NCBI GenBank assembly: GCA_030407315.1
Contig: JALQPE010000403.1
Location: 96,300 to 160,299, forward strand
Direction: 5' to 3'
Length of the DNA stretch: 64,000 nt
Origin: Asparagopsis taxiformis
Lineage: Eukaryota; Rhodophyta; Florideophyceae; Bonnemaisoniales; Bonnemaisoniaceae
Part shown: positions 43,655 to 53,589 of the stretch, one piece after another
Layout of the letters: each line of letters starts with the position of its first letter
How positions within the stretch are numbered: the stretch's first letter is position 1
The notes under the pieces: model-generated
The model's database searches: none
The model's input: the letters and a program-made list of their open reading frames with translations, nothing else
Told to the model about the DNA's origin: nothing
Made by a program: the position numbers and the translations under genes

Positions 43655-44364
43655 GACAAAATACTTTTCTCAGTACCTGCGGCAGGAAAAGGGGATTGGA
43701 ATTCAGGAACTGCAGTTAGTTGTGCTCCAAAGTTGTATCGCGCTTCTACGTGCAGAGAGCCTCGATAGTGAGGAAGAGGTATTTGCGTACCTGAAATTGT
43801 CAAATGGTAGAGCGTAATGATGGCGTGTGCGATGATGAGGATGAGGGTGGTGGAATCGGAGCGTATCGTCTGCTGTCCCCGTGTGTGGGTGGATGTGGAA
43901 GATGACCCCGGATGATATGGTGACCCTGGGCGGGGCGGGTCTCATGCCGCGGACCAGATGACGGTAGTGATTTGGCAATAGTGCGCGGCGGAGACGAAAG
44001 AATATTTTGGGGAAATGTGAAAAAGCTGGGCGTGCCGAAAACCTGAAAAGGATTTTTGGATTGCAAAAATAGCGAAAACGGAAATCCGGATTTGTCACAC
44101 GGGAATGTCACGGGAAGACGACCGACGGCCGGCGACTGGATGGCCCACAAAACGAGTATTTTTTGGCATGCTCCTCGCTTCGATGTTTTTCGGAATTTAT
44201 TTTGGAACGACTAATGAGAACATATCAAATAGGGGACTAACCAATCTGATTGGACACAAAGGACTGGGGGACGAAACGATTTGATTGGCACAGACTGAGG
44301 GCCATACGTACCGTCAGAGAAGGAAAATTTACCCGTTTCACCTAGGGTAGATTGTTCGCTCCCC
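43655..44364 (-). repeat. MULE right terminal inverted repeat
   Basis: 710 bp, the uninterrupted partner of the left TIR. It ends TTCGCTCCCC followed by the TCAATACAG duplication. It serves as an empty-site reference for the two insertions in the left copy. Confidence 0.9.
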
Positions 44365-44373
44365 TCAATACAG
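44365..44373. repeat. 9-bp target-site duplication of the MULE (right)
   Basis: TCAATACAG, identical to 18,441-18,449. Confidence 0.93.
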
Positions 44374-44831
44374 TGGAAGAGCATAATGAGGACGTTCTGA
44401 AGAAATGGTTGGAAGAGAAGACTGCCATCTCTCTCGACTCCATCACACCCCATGATTTGGAATAGGCTGTCATAGCGAACGTGCAAATCAATATATACTA
44501 GGATGACCCAGAGCTTTGTATAAAGAACCTGTTGATGGAATACAAAAAGTTTCTGAGAAGCAGGCACTGGGATACACTAATAACAATCAACCCACAGGTG
44601 GCTACTACACACATATGCGCTCTCCTGAAGCCTGCGGAGTTGCAGGGTAAGATACTGGCAGATCTGAGCCTGTGTAGAACTGCATTGAAAACTGATTGGA
44701 TTTCGTTCTACCAGTATGTGGTTGAGCAAGCTGTACAATGTAACCCCTTCATTCCTGTCCGATCTGCATCCGTGGATCAACAGAGAGATGAAATACTAGC
44801 TGGAGAGTTTGCAAATGCTTCTGAGGCCTAG
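44374..44831 (+). pseudogene. Ty3-like Gag, central fragment
   Basis: Continues the frame broken at 18,449: EEHNEDVLKKWLEEK, then DDPELCIKNLLMEYKKFL, ALLKPAELQGKI and FYQYVVEQAVQC. Two in-frame TAG codons near 44,463 and 44,490 show decay. A frame change after 44,831 leads to the next segment. Confidence 0.65.
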
Positions 44832-44860
44832 AAAAATACATCATTTCATAGCTCAGCCGT

Positions 44861-46313
44861 ATGCATTCCAGCAACATCTCAACACTATCTGTATCTCCCT
44901 CTTCGCTCCCAAAGCGTTCAAATACGGTAAACACGGCTGGAAGCAAGAATATCGCAGCAGCAGAAGGTGAAGATAAGAGCCAGGATGCATCCAAGAAGCA
45001 GTTACCATTATGCCTCAATAAGGAAAAGTGCAATGGAAGGCATATGATAAGGGATTTTCCTAGGACTAGCAGCAAGGAGAAGGAAAAGTTTAAGAAGGAA
45101 TATTATGCGGAGCGATCTAAATCCGGAAGACTCAACTTGTTGTCACATACTCATGATTCCGAAGCTCGTGAAGCATTACAGGGAACTGGCAGGTACTTTG
45201 CAAAACTGGCTGACTCTGTGAGTGTAATCTTCAACGGTGATTATGGAGCATATCACTCTGCATTAAGCCAGCATCACCTTGACAAATGCGCGGAGCAGGG
45301 AGTATTTGTGTCTTTGCTCCCATTATCCAATCCAGTACCGGTATCATTGGCTATTGACACATCTGGGGACACCACAAAGATATATGCACAGAAAAAGGCA
45401 AGACTGTCAACAACATTCATGGCATCTGAGGGCCCGTTTCGACTACGCAATCTGGAATTCCTAGTCTTTGATCATAACATTCCTCAAGTTTTTATATCAT
45501 GCCCTGTACTGCGGTCACTAGGATTTCACCTGAACGCCCACATTGTGTCCGTACATAGTATATACCACGACACAGACTTCTCGGATGTCGGCTTCGAATG
45601 TCGTGCCCAGAGACGTGCAAACAGTCATGTTCCGCCCCATACAACTAACTTGGCAATGATTCTCGGACAGACATATCCAAATGAGGCAAATGTCACAGAA
45701 ATGCCACTGCACCTAGATGAAGACGAACACACCATTGGACCCAAAGATTTTCAAGGTGTTAACAGTACGGAAAGTATGCACACTGCAATTACCGCAGACG
45801 CTTTATTTGACGATGGCATTGCGCTCGAAACGCTAGAAGATATTATTGGTGAAGAGAGTGTTGAAGAGGTTCAAGCGAATATACAAGCCATGATTGACAA
45901 TGCTATAAGGGAAGGATTACAGCAGGACTATGTTCAAGAATTCAGCTCTATTCTTCAAATTTGCAGGCATATTCCGAACAAAGCTGGGAACGGATCCACC
46001 AATTAGGACCCCCCTATGAAGATCCGTTTGAAAGATGATGCAAAGCCAGTTCGTGTCAAAGTACGTCGGTATACCCCGCAACAACAGTAATTTATGTGCA
46101 GCAAGATTGATGAATTCATACGGCTCGGTATCGTCAAATCTAATAATGAGAGTGCATAGGCTTGCGCTCCACTCATTTTCCCCAAGTCTGGTCCAGAAGG
46201 ATTTCGTTTTACTGTCGACCTTCGTCCCGTTAACATACAGACTGTCCCACACTGTTGGCCGATGCCGAACATTGAATCAGCAGCGGCCCAATTAGCTGGT
46301 ACGAAATTCTATG
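44861..46313 (+). pseudogene. Ty3-like Gag end, protease and N-terminal reverse transcriptase
   Basis: An open stretch to 46,006 has a knuckle-like CLNKEKCNGRHMIRD (the last Cys replaced), then SLAIDTSGD, a retropepsin D-T/S-G variant, and FLVFDHN. After a stop and a frame change, 46,015-46,313 reads KIRLKDDAKPVRVK, EFIRLGIVKSNN and GFRFTVDLRPVNIQT, the fingers region of a Ty3/gypsy reverse transcriptase. It is cut at TKFY, just before the first catalytic Asp. Confidence 0.72.
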
Positions 46314-47445
46314 TGTAGTGTAATGCTCGAGCTGTCGATTCGACTTAGGATAGTGAGCCGATTTGGATAACCACCGCGAGGTGTTCGAGCCCGCCTGTCT
46401 CGGCAGTAAGGCTTAGGGTAGAGGTGGTAGAGTTAAGGCGGATCGCCTGCTTGACTCTGGGTTGTAAGGCCACACAGACAATACGTCGAGAATCTTGGTT
46501 CAAGTGATACTGCTATGCAGGTGAGAGGTTGGCTTGTCAGGCCAACCCTAAAGGGATAGAAGGGATAGCGCAAACACTGGATCAGTGGTACACTGAGGTG
46601 GTAGTGTGTGACGGTGATACAACGGGTGTCAACGGACACTTTGTGTGTGAGGGGAATGACCAACGGTCGAGAAGGAAATGAAGGGGAGCTGATACAGCGT
46701 GAACGGTGGTCCACCAAGCAGATGAGGGTACCTGGTACGTGGAAAAGGGAGAGTGGGCACGTCCATCACTGGTGGCACGTGCAGGGAAGAGACTCTGAAA
46801 GGGCATAGGAGAAGCTGATACAGCGAGACGACGATGCCGGAGGCGCTGGTACAGCGGCAAGAGTAAGGCCTGACTTGTGCCACGCACTATAGCCGCAGGC
46901 GGAGTAGGCGAGAGGTTACTGCGATCCGCAGGATGGGAGAGAAGCGACACGATCAGTTCCGGTGGTACGCTAAAAGGCCGAAGACTCCTGATAGAGGAGC
47001 ACGCGCGCCACAGGTCGCGCGTGGTACATGAGCAATGCTGATACAGCAGGTGGAAGCCAAAATGCAAACGTTGGATCAGCGACGAACGGGTACCGGAAGG
47101 GTGCCAAGCACTATAGCCAAGGGAGAAGCAGGCTGGATGAGACGGCGAAACGCACCTTGGGAGCAAACTGACTACCGAACTTCCGGTAACTTTACAATCG
47201 AAGGACTTGGCGTCGAATAAATAGTAGGTTACAGCACGGCGGGTAACCATAAGTGTCGTTCTACGGTCGTCAATGGGTAGGCTAAATACTGGTACAGTAG
47301 GGCGTTCGGAAAACCCTAAATGAGTGGGGTGGCCAGCATGGTATATACACTGTAAGTGTGAAGTGGGGTAGTCAGTGTCAGTGTCCATTAAAGTGTATCA
47401 CTGTTTCTCCGTGTGACACGGCCGGTGTTATACCGTGGTCAGGAT
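46314..47445. other. non-coding insertion, LTR-like, with repeated tgatacagc motifs
   Basis: Begins TGTAGTGTAATG right after the truncated RT. It resembles the solo LTR at 26,457 (TGTAG start, GTAGAGGTGGTAGAG, a CCAACCCTAA stretch and an AACACTG phrase). It has seven variants of CTGATACAGC/CTGGTACAGC between about 46,575 and 47,300, and TATAAATAC at 47,444. No target duplication could be matched, because the far side is a different element. Confidence 0.4.
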
Positions 47446-48708
47446 ATAAATACACCAAAGTTTTGGAAAATAAAAGTTCTAAATTACAAAATTTATTTTG
47501 CGTCGTATCATGTAAGGTGATCCGCCCCGTGGCATTGCAACACACCAAGCTTACCTCCAATCATCCGAGTTTCTCCGGCGCAAAGTATACTTGAAACCGT
47601 CGAAGTAATTCGAGCTTTCGGAAGATAAACTACTAGAACTGCGAGAGCATTCATACGGTCTTTCTGATTCAGGTCATTCCTGGAACTATACAATGTCAAA
47701 ACTTCTCTAAAACGATCCCAACATGACTCTGATTGTAGGTGATATGTCATTGTTTTTCAAATGTATTGACGACAAACTTGCTGGTTTAATTGGGACATAC
47801 GTGGATGATTCCCTCCTATGAGGAAACAAGGAGTTCGAAGATCTTTCAAAAATAACACTCGCAAAATTTGAATCCCGAGAGCGGGACTATGACAATACAA
47901 AATTTGCCGGTTTCCAAGTTAAAACAATGTCGTCTGGATTTGAATTGTAACAATCCGAATATATTCGAAAAATTACCCCTCTTCTACTTGACTGCAGCTT
48001 CTCTGAACTACGTTCCAAGCAGAAGCAGGTAGCTTGGGTTAGCCACACGAGGCCAGAAATATGTTTTGCCGTTAACATGTGTGCCCAAATTAATGAAAAC
48101 TCTTTCTCTCGAGAGGGAATCAAGGAGATCAATTTAATCATACGACATCTGAATAAAGATCCACAAATAGGTCTCATGTATCACAAGTTGGATCCTGGAT
48201 CTTTTAAATTAAAGGTATACTCATGCTTGTCATTTGCTAACAATAACGACTTATCATCGCAACTTAGATATATCATCCTTCTTGTTGACGCAAACGATGA
48301 TGCATTATTCTTTGTTATTCTAGCCACAAGTGTCGAAGATTTATCCCATCAGTTCTTGGAGGAGAATTTTATGCATTCGCAGATGCGTTCGATCACGTGT
48401 TCACATTGAGAAATTACCTTGAAAGCCTTATGAATCAACGCATTCCACTCTCACTTTTTACTGATTCGAGAAGTTTATTCGATATCATCACAAAATCGTC
48501 TTCCACAGCTGAAAAACGACTAATGATAGACATAAGATCGGTACTAAAAGCCTATGAGCATCAGGAAATTTCTGATCTTGGATTCGTTCGACCAGAGCAT
48601 AACCCAGCCGATGCCCTTACTAAGAAAAGTAAGTGTAATGCATTAGATACAATCATCCATACCGGTAAATGCGACTTACCTGTGGAGCAGTGGGTGTTGC
48701 GAAACTAA
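47446..48708 (+). pseudogene. truncated second Copia element: reverse transcriptase and RNase H
   Basis: Reading across frames gives HQAYLQS, RRKVYLKPSK, YGLSDSGHSW, then IGTYVDDSLL with the YVDD catalytic box, VAWVSHTRPEICFAVNM and a Copia RNase H with LSFANNND, LFTDSRSLFDIITKSS and RPEHNPADALTKKSKC. This is a different Copia lineage from the element at 18,783. Gag, protease and integrase are missing. At least four frame changes or stops occur. Confidence 0.8.
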
Positions 48709-48736
48709 GTCAATCCACTGCAAGTAAAGTCAAGCG

Positions 48737-49319
48737 AAAAGGGAGGACTGTTTTTGAGTAATTCTAACTCTATCATAAAACATTCGGCCTCTGAGTAGTT
48801 TTATTGCCTTTACATTTTCAGCCTATAGGATTTTAATTAAAGTCCGACACAGTTAACGAACGACATTGGAGAATTAAAAATAATTGTACTTCTAGTAGTC
48901 CGTTTCCGGTCATTCATAGTTCTACGTAAAGCTAGTTGAGTAACCAATTTTTTATAGCTTATCCTAGAGTTCTAGCTATCTTCGTTGCGCCGCAATCGAC
49001 GGTTGTTCCCGCCGGCATCAGAAATTTCGGCCACAGCTGAACGGTCGGACCCGTGCAGCTGTGGCCAAATTTTTTTGCCGAAAGGGCGCGCCACAGCGAG
49101 TACAGGGGAGAGTGGCGAATACACCGCTGGCGTACTGTACAGTGACGCCAGCAGTGCTTGAATCACCACATGTGCCACGTGGAAAAAATAAAGTCCAACC
49201 ATAGGCTAAACCCAAGCGTATTAGAGGATGATTGGTTCGTGTATTTGAACGGTGTTCAGTGAACGTGACAATTAAATTATTTTCATATGCACTAATATAA
49301 GGTGTAGTATCCAATCACA
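48737..49319 (+). repeat. polypurine tract and 3' LTR of the second Copia element
   Basis: AAAAGGGAGGA (48,737-48,747) is followed by TGTTTTTGAG at 48,749. The best right end is CAATCACA at 49,319, giving a TGT..ACA unit of 571 bp. It contains a hairpin with GGCCACAGCTG arms near 49,030-49,066. The right border is uncertain. Confidence 0.5.
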
Positions 49320-50227
49320 AGTGGTGACCTGATGAAAGGTTGAAAGCTAGAGAATTGTACATTCCAGCACCAATGGTAGAAAGGGGAGAATTCTATACTC
49401 AACAAAGCAGATCCAGTACGCAATTTCTTGACAGAAGCACACGAATGGATAAGTGTCGCGACAATTTATTGTAGAAATGGGTTTGTGTTCCAATGTGACA
49501 CATTTATTTTCAATTTTGATACCCCTCGGAACGATGCAATAAAACATGGTCCAAAGCTCTATCCTTCACCGAGAAAACGGTTGCTAAAGTTTTGCACCAA
49601 GTTCGTCAACCATACCATGGATGAGGATAAAGTGTCTCTTAATATGTAATGAACTGTAATGGAAATTTGACAGAAATTTGTAATGAATATAGAAGATTCG
49701 AGTATACAAATCTTCATTATCCGTGTTGTCTCCATGAGGCTACCGATGGATTGAAATTTCACCCAAACAAATCCAACGCTCAAAAGTGTCAGTACGAAAT
49801 AAGTGTGGCTATGATGGAGGAAGCGTTTAAATACGTATAAAAGTATGAATTAATCTCAATGGTAAATGTACGTTCCCTATAAGAAAAGGAATATGTACCC
49901 CTGATATGCTTTAGATGAACCAATGATGTACGTGATATCTCTACTGTACGCAAGAGATACTTCGCTGATGTCCGGGAGATGAGCGTATGGACATCTCCCG
50001 TCCATCATTGGTGTATCGCTATGCGGCCATCAGCTGAAGAGCAAATGTTCCTTATCCGTACATCAGAGGAACACCACGCATGTCATAGGTACATCATGCG
50101 GCCATCTTTGGTACATCTTTAAGGCTTACTGGGCGTTCGCGGATAATAATCAGAAAGATCATTGAAGAAAGAGAACCCCAAAGAACGACAACTTCCTTAA
50201 CGTGAATGACTGGAAAGGTACGCATCC
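49320..50227. other. unassigned DNA between the Copia LTR and arm B
   Basis: About 900 bp, AT-rich. Two adjoining plus-strand open stretches (49,428-49,649 and 49,649-49,840) have no recognisable motif. Short imperfect repeats of GTACATC and GCGGCCATC occur at 49,930-50,130. Confidence 0.35.
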
Positions 50228-52004
50228 CGTCTGTGTTCTCGGAAATGGACGCGGACGTCCACAACCTCTAGTACACCTAGTATTACTAGGCGGACGTCCA
50301 TGTTCTCCAGTATTTTTGGATGTCCGCCTAGAACCGGACGTCCATGTGGTCTAGTACGTCTAGTATTACTAGGGCGACATTCATTGTTTCTAGTACCACG
50401 GATGTCCCCCTCGGGATGGACTTCCGCCATGTCTATGTCCACCTAGGACGGGCGCCGGTTCAGAAATTCAAAAATTTCGAGCCCAGAAATTTCTGCCGCC
50501 GTGCTCGACATGGATGTCCGCATCCATCACGGCGACCACTCTATTTTTCCTTGTCGGTCGACTCCAATTTCGTCTTTAATTTTTTCATCCTCTCGCTCAC
50601 ACCCCCTTCCAGTTGGTGCTCACCTCCTCCGTACTGTACCTCAAACACCCCCAATACCACTCTAGCACGCATTTTTAGCTACCTATCCCCGCTTCCACGG
50701 TGCACACCTCCATTCCATACCTACTTTTCTGCTCTACCGTACAGATTTCGTATAACCAGTCCTCATACTACCTCAGAATAGGGCAAAAACACCCCCTATC
50801 TCCTCGACCATGCTCTCCCCCATCACCTTTGCAACGTATTGTTCTTCAATACCCTCTCTCCTCTACCTTCAACCCCTCTCCTTCGCCCTCTCCACAAACT
50901 TCCCCTGCAGCTTACTCTTCCAAAACCTCTCAGTCCCCATCCCGTACCCGACCTGCTCCACCCCTCCCTCCCTCAGCTGCTCCATGCCCCACGCCATCCG
51001 CATCTTCGATACCGTATACACCACCACAACTGGCCCACGCTCCCGCTCCCCCGCCGTCTCCCCAGAAACCTCCCCGCTCTGAAACACATATCAACCCCCC
51101 ACTTCGCACCCTTCCTCCCACTCCCCTCCCTCCCCAAATACAATAACCCCCTTCTTCTCCATCACATCCCCACTCACCACAGCCAGAACAGACCTTCCCG
51201 CCTCTTTCTCCTCACTTTCCTAAAAACCCCCTCCTCTCGGCGCCTTCAACCGCACCCTCCTACGGTCCCACCTAAACACCTCCTCCGCCCTCACTACCCC
51301 AACACCCCGCAGCGTCTCCCAAATCCCCATAATATGCTTTTCGGCACTCCTCTCCGAATCACACTCCATTCTAAACCCGCACTCCGTACATTTCCACCTC
51401 CCCTGTACCATCCCAGGATTCCATCCCCCCTTAGAAGACATCCTCATACCACAGAAGAATTTTCTTCCTCTCATACCTCATCCTTGAAACCTCCATCTCC
51501 TCCATGTAAATTTCGATGTAAATATTTTCTCCACTATGCAATCTCAAACATGTATGAGCCTATGACTTTCCGCTTTGTCAACCTGAATATTGGTACTCAT
51601 GTATTCATAAAATAGGGCCACCCACATCCCTATCCCGTTCTGCAAGCTTTACAAACCACTAGACGCATACTCCAGAACTATACAACAAACACTACTCGCT
51701 ATTTCAGACGACGCGGTACACAAGTAGCGTAGTCTCAACCTTCCGTGCAGCCTTCCCTGATGCGTACAAGTGCGAAACACGTCTAGACTACTACTACTAC
51801 GATATAGTATATCAGAAGTGACTGCTGGAATTTTCGGCACAGGAGATGCTGGGCCACCAAATTGATTTTTCGGAAATTTTAGAATTTCTGGGCTGGCCAG
51901 CAATGCAATCGAGCTGGACATCCACCGGACGTCCATTTCAGGTTGGTCGTGAGAGAGCGGGGCGGGACCATGATGGAACAAGGACCAAGACCTGTCCCTG
52001 GCGT
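50228..52004. mobile_element. partial third copy of the arm element (1.78 kb)
   Basis: Opens with the CGTCTGTGTTCTCGG terminus, holds the GGACGTCC/CTAGTA module and a zinc-finger-like ORF (minus, 51,474-50,869), and reaches part of a ~500-bp unit. It stops at CCTGTCCCTGGCGT, where the next terminus begins at 52,005. Confidence 0.72.
50869..51474 (-). CDS. zinc-finger-like small protein of the arm elements (best copy)
   Basis: Starts MRGRKFFCGMRMSSKGGW at 51,474 and runs in frame through WKCTECGFRMECDSERSAEKH, a C-x2-C...H finger-like motif, and RWDRRRVRLK to about 51,220. A second open segment (51,087-50,869) has MFQSGEVSGETAGERERG, VYTVSKMRMAWGMEQL and ERFWKSKLQGKFVERAKERG. The two need a frame change or an intron between them. 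Compared with the other two copies it is the least damaged. The function is unknown; DNA binding is a guess from the Cys/His motif and basic charge. Confidence 0.4.
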
Positions 52005-52599
52005 CGTCTGTGTTCTCGGAAATGGACGCGGACGTCCACAACCTCTAGTACACCTAGTATTACTAGGCGGACGTCCATGTTCTCCAGTATTTTTGGATGT
52101 CCGCCTAGATCCGGACGTCCATGCGGTCTAGTACGTCTAGTATTACTAGGACGACATTCATTGTTTCTAGTACCACGGATGTCCCCCTCGGGATGGACTT
52201 CCGCCATGTCTATGTCAACCTAGGACGGGCGCCGGTTCAGAAATTCAAAAATTTCGACCCCAGAAATTTCTGCCGCCTTGCTCGACATGGATGTCCGCAT
52301 CCATCACGGCGACCACTCTATTTTTCCTTGTCGGTCGACTCCAATTTTGTCTTTAATTTTTTCATCCTCTCGCTCACACCCCCTTCCATTTGGTGCTCAC
52401 CTCCCCCGTACTGTACCTCAAACACCCCCAATACCACTCTAGAACGCATTTTCAGCTACCTATCCCCGCTTCCACGGTGCACACCTCCATTCCATACCTA
52501 CTTTTCTGCTCTACCGTACAGATTTCTTATAACCAGTCCTCATACTACCTCAGAATAGGGAAAAACATCCCCTATCCCCTCGACCATGCTCTCCCCCAT

Positions 52600-53244
52600 C
52601 ACCTTTGCAACGTATTGTTCTTCAATACCCTCTCTCCTCTACCTTCAACCCCTCTCCTTCGCCCTCTCCACAAACTTCCCCTGCAGCTTACTCTTCGACC
52701 TGCTCCACCCCTCCCTCCCTCACCTGCTCCATGCCCCCACGCCATCCGCATCTTCGATACCGTATACACCACCACCACCACCACCGGCCCACGCTCCCGC
52801 TCCCCCGCCGTCTCCCCAGAAACCTCCCCGCTCTGAAACACATATCAACCCCCCACTTCGCACCCATCCTCCCACTCCCCTCCCTCCCCAAATACAATAA
52901 CCCTCTTCTTCCCCATCACATCCCCACTCACCACAGCCAGAACAGACGCCACCCCCCTTCCCACCTCTTTCTCCTCACTTTCCTAAAACCCCTCCTCTCG
53001 GGGCCTTCAACCGCACCCTCCTACGGTCCCACCTAAACACCTCCTCCGCCCTCACTACCCCAACACCCCGCAGCGTCTCCCCAATCCCCATAATATGCTT
53101 GTCGGCACTCCTCTCCGAATCACACTCCAATCTAAACCCGCACTCCGTACATTTCCACTTCCCCCTGTACCATCCCATCCCAAGATTCCATCCACCCCCC
53201 ACAGAACACATCCTCATACCACAGAAGAATTTTCTTCCTCTCAT
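52600..53244 (-). pseudogene. zinc-finger-like small protein gene (arm B copy, frameshifted)
   Basis: Third copy: MRGRKFFCGMRMCSVGGGW, KWKCTECGFRLECDSERSADKH and RWDRRRVRLK up to 52,975, then MFQSGEVSGETAGERERG and VYTVSKMRMAW at 52,841-52,600. A 39-bp-scale deletion near 52,700 removes part of the C-terminal region, and the GTG run in the middle is expanded (VVVVVV). Confidence 0.4.
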
Positions 53245-53589
53245 ACCTCATCCTTAAAACCTCCATCTCTTCCATGTAAATTTCGATGTAAATATTTTCT
53301 CCACTATGCAAACTCATACATGTATGAGCGTATGCCTTTCCGCTTCGTCAACCCTGAATATTTGTATTCATGTATTCATAAAATGGAGCCACCCACATCC
53401 CTATCCCGTTCTGCAAGCTTTACAAACCACCAGACGCATACTCCACAACTATACAACAAACACTACTCGCTATTTCAGACGACGCGGTACACAAGTAGCG
53501 TAGTCTCAACCTTCCGTGACGCCTTCCCTGATGCGTACAAGTGCGAAACACGTCTAGACGTATATCACAAGTGAGCGCGGGAATTTTCG

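Larger units (their letters stand above)
18450..44364 (-). mobile_element. Mutator-like element (MULE) carrying transposase and Ulp1-type protease, heavily nested
   Basis: The element is bounded by inverted termini GGGGAGCGAACAATCTACCC and flanked by a perfect 9-bp duplication. It spans 25.9 kb but contains a Copia element, a 111-bp TG..CA insertion, a 685-bp solo-LTR-like insertion and the 12.5-kb arm A element. Subtracting these with their duplications leaves about 7.8 kb. The TIRs are 709 bp (left, after subtraction) and 710 bp (right), which supports the dissection. Both genes are on the minus strand: a Ulp1-like protease (43,618-41,974) and then the transposase (29,185-25,524). MULEs with Ulp1-like genes are known in plants (the KAONASHI type). 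Both genes now have frameshifts. Confidence 0.88.
17589..46313 (+). mobile_element. Ty3/gypsy-like LTR retrotransposon, split in gag by a MULE and truncated in RT
   Basis: The internal region starts at a probable primer-binding site (17,589). Gag begins at 18,200, is broken at 18,449 by the MULE insertion, and resumes at 44,374 after it. It then runs through a zinc knuckle, retropepsin and the N-terminal part of a reverse transcriptase, and ends abruptly at about 46,313. The frame crosses the insertion point once one copy of the 9-bp duplication is removed. The 3' half and 3' LTR are absent. Several stop codons in the right part show that it is dead. Confidence 0.8.
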
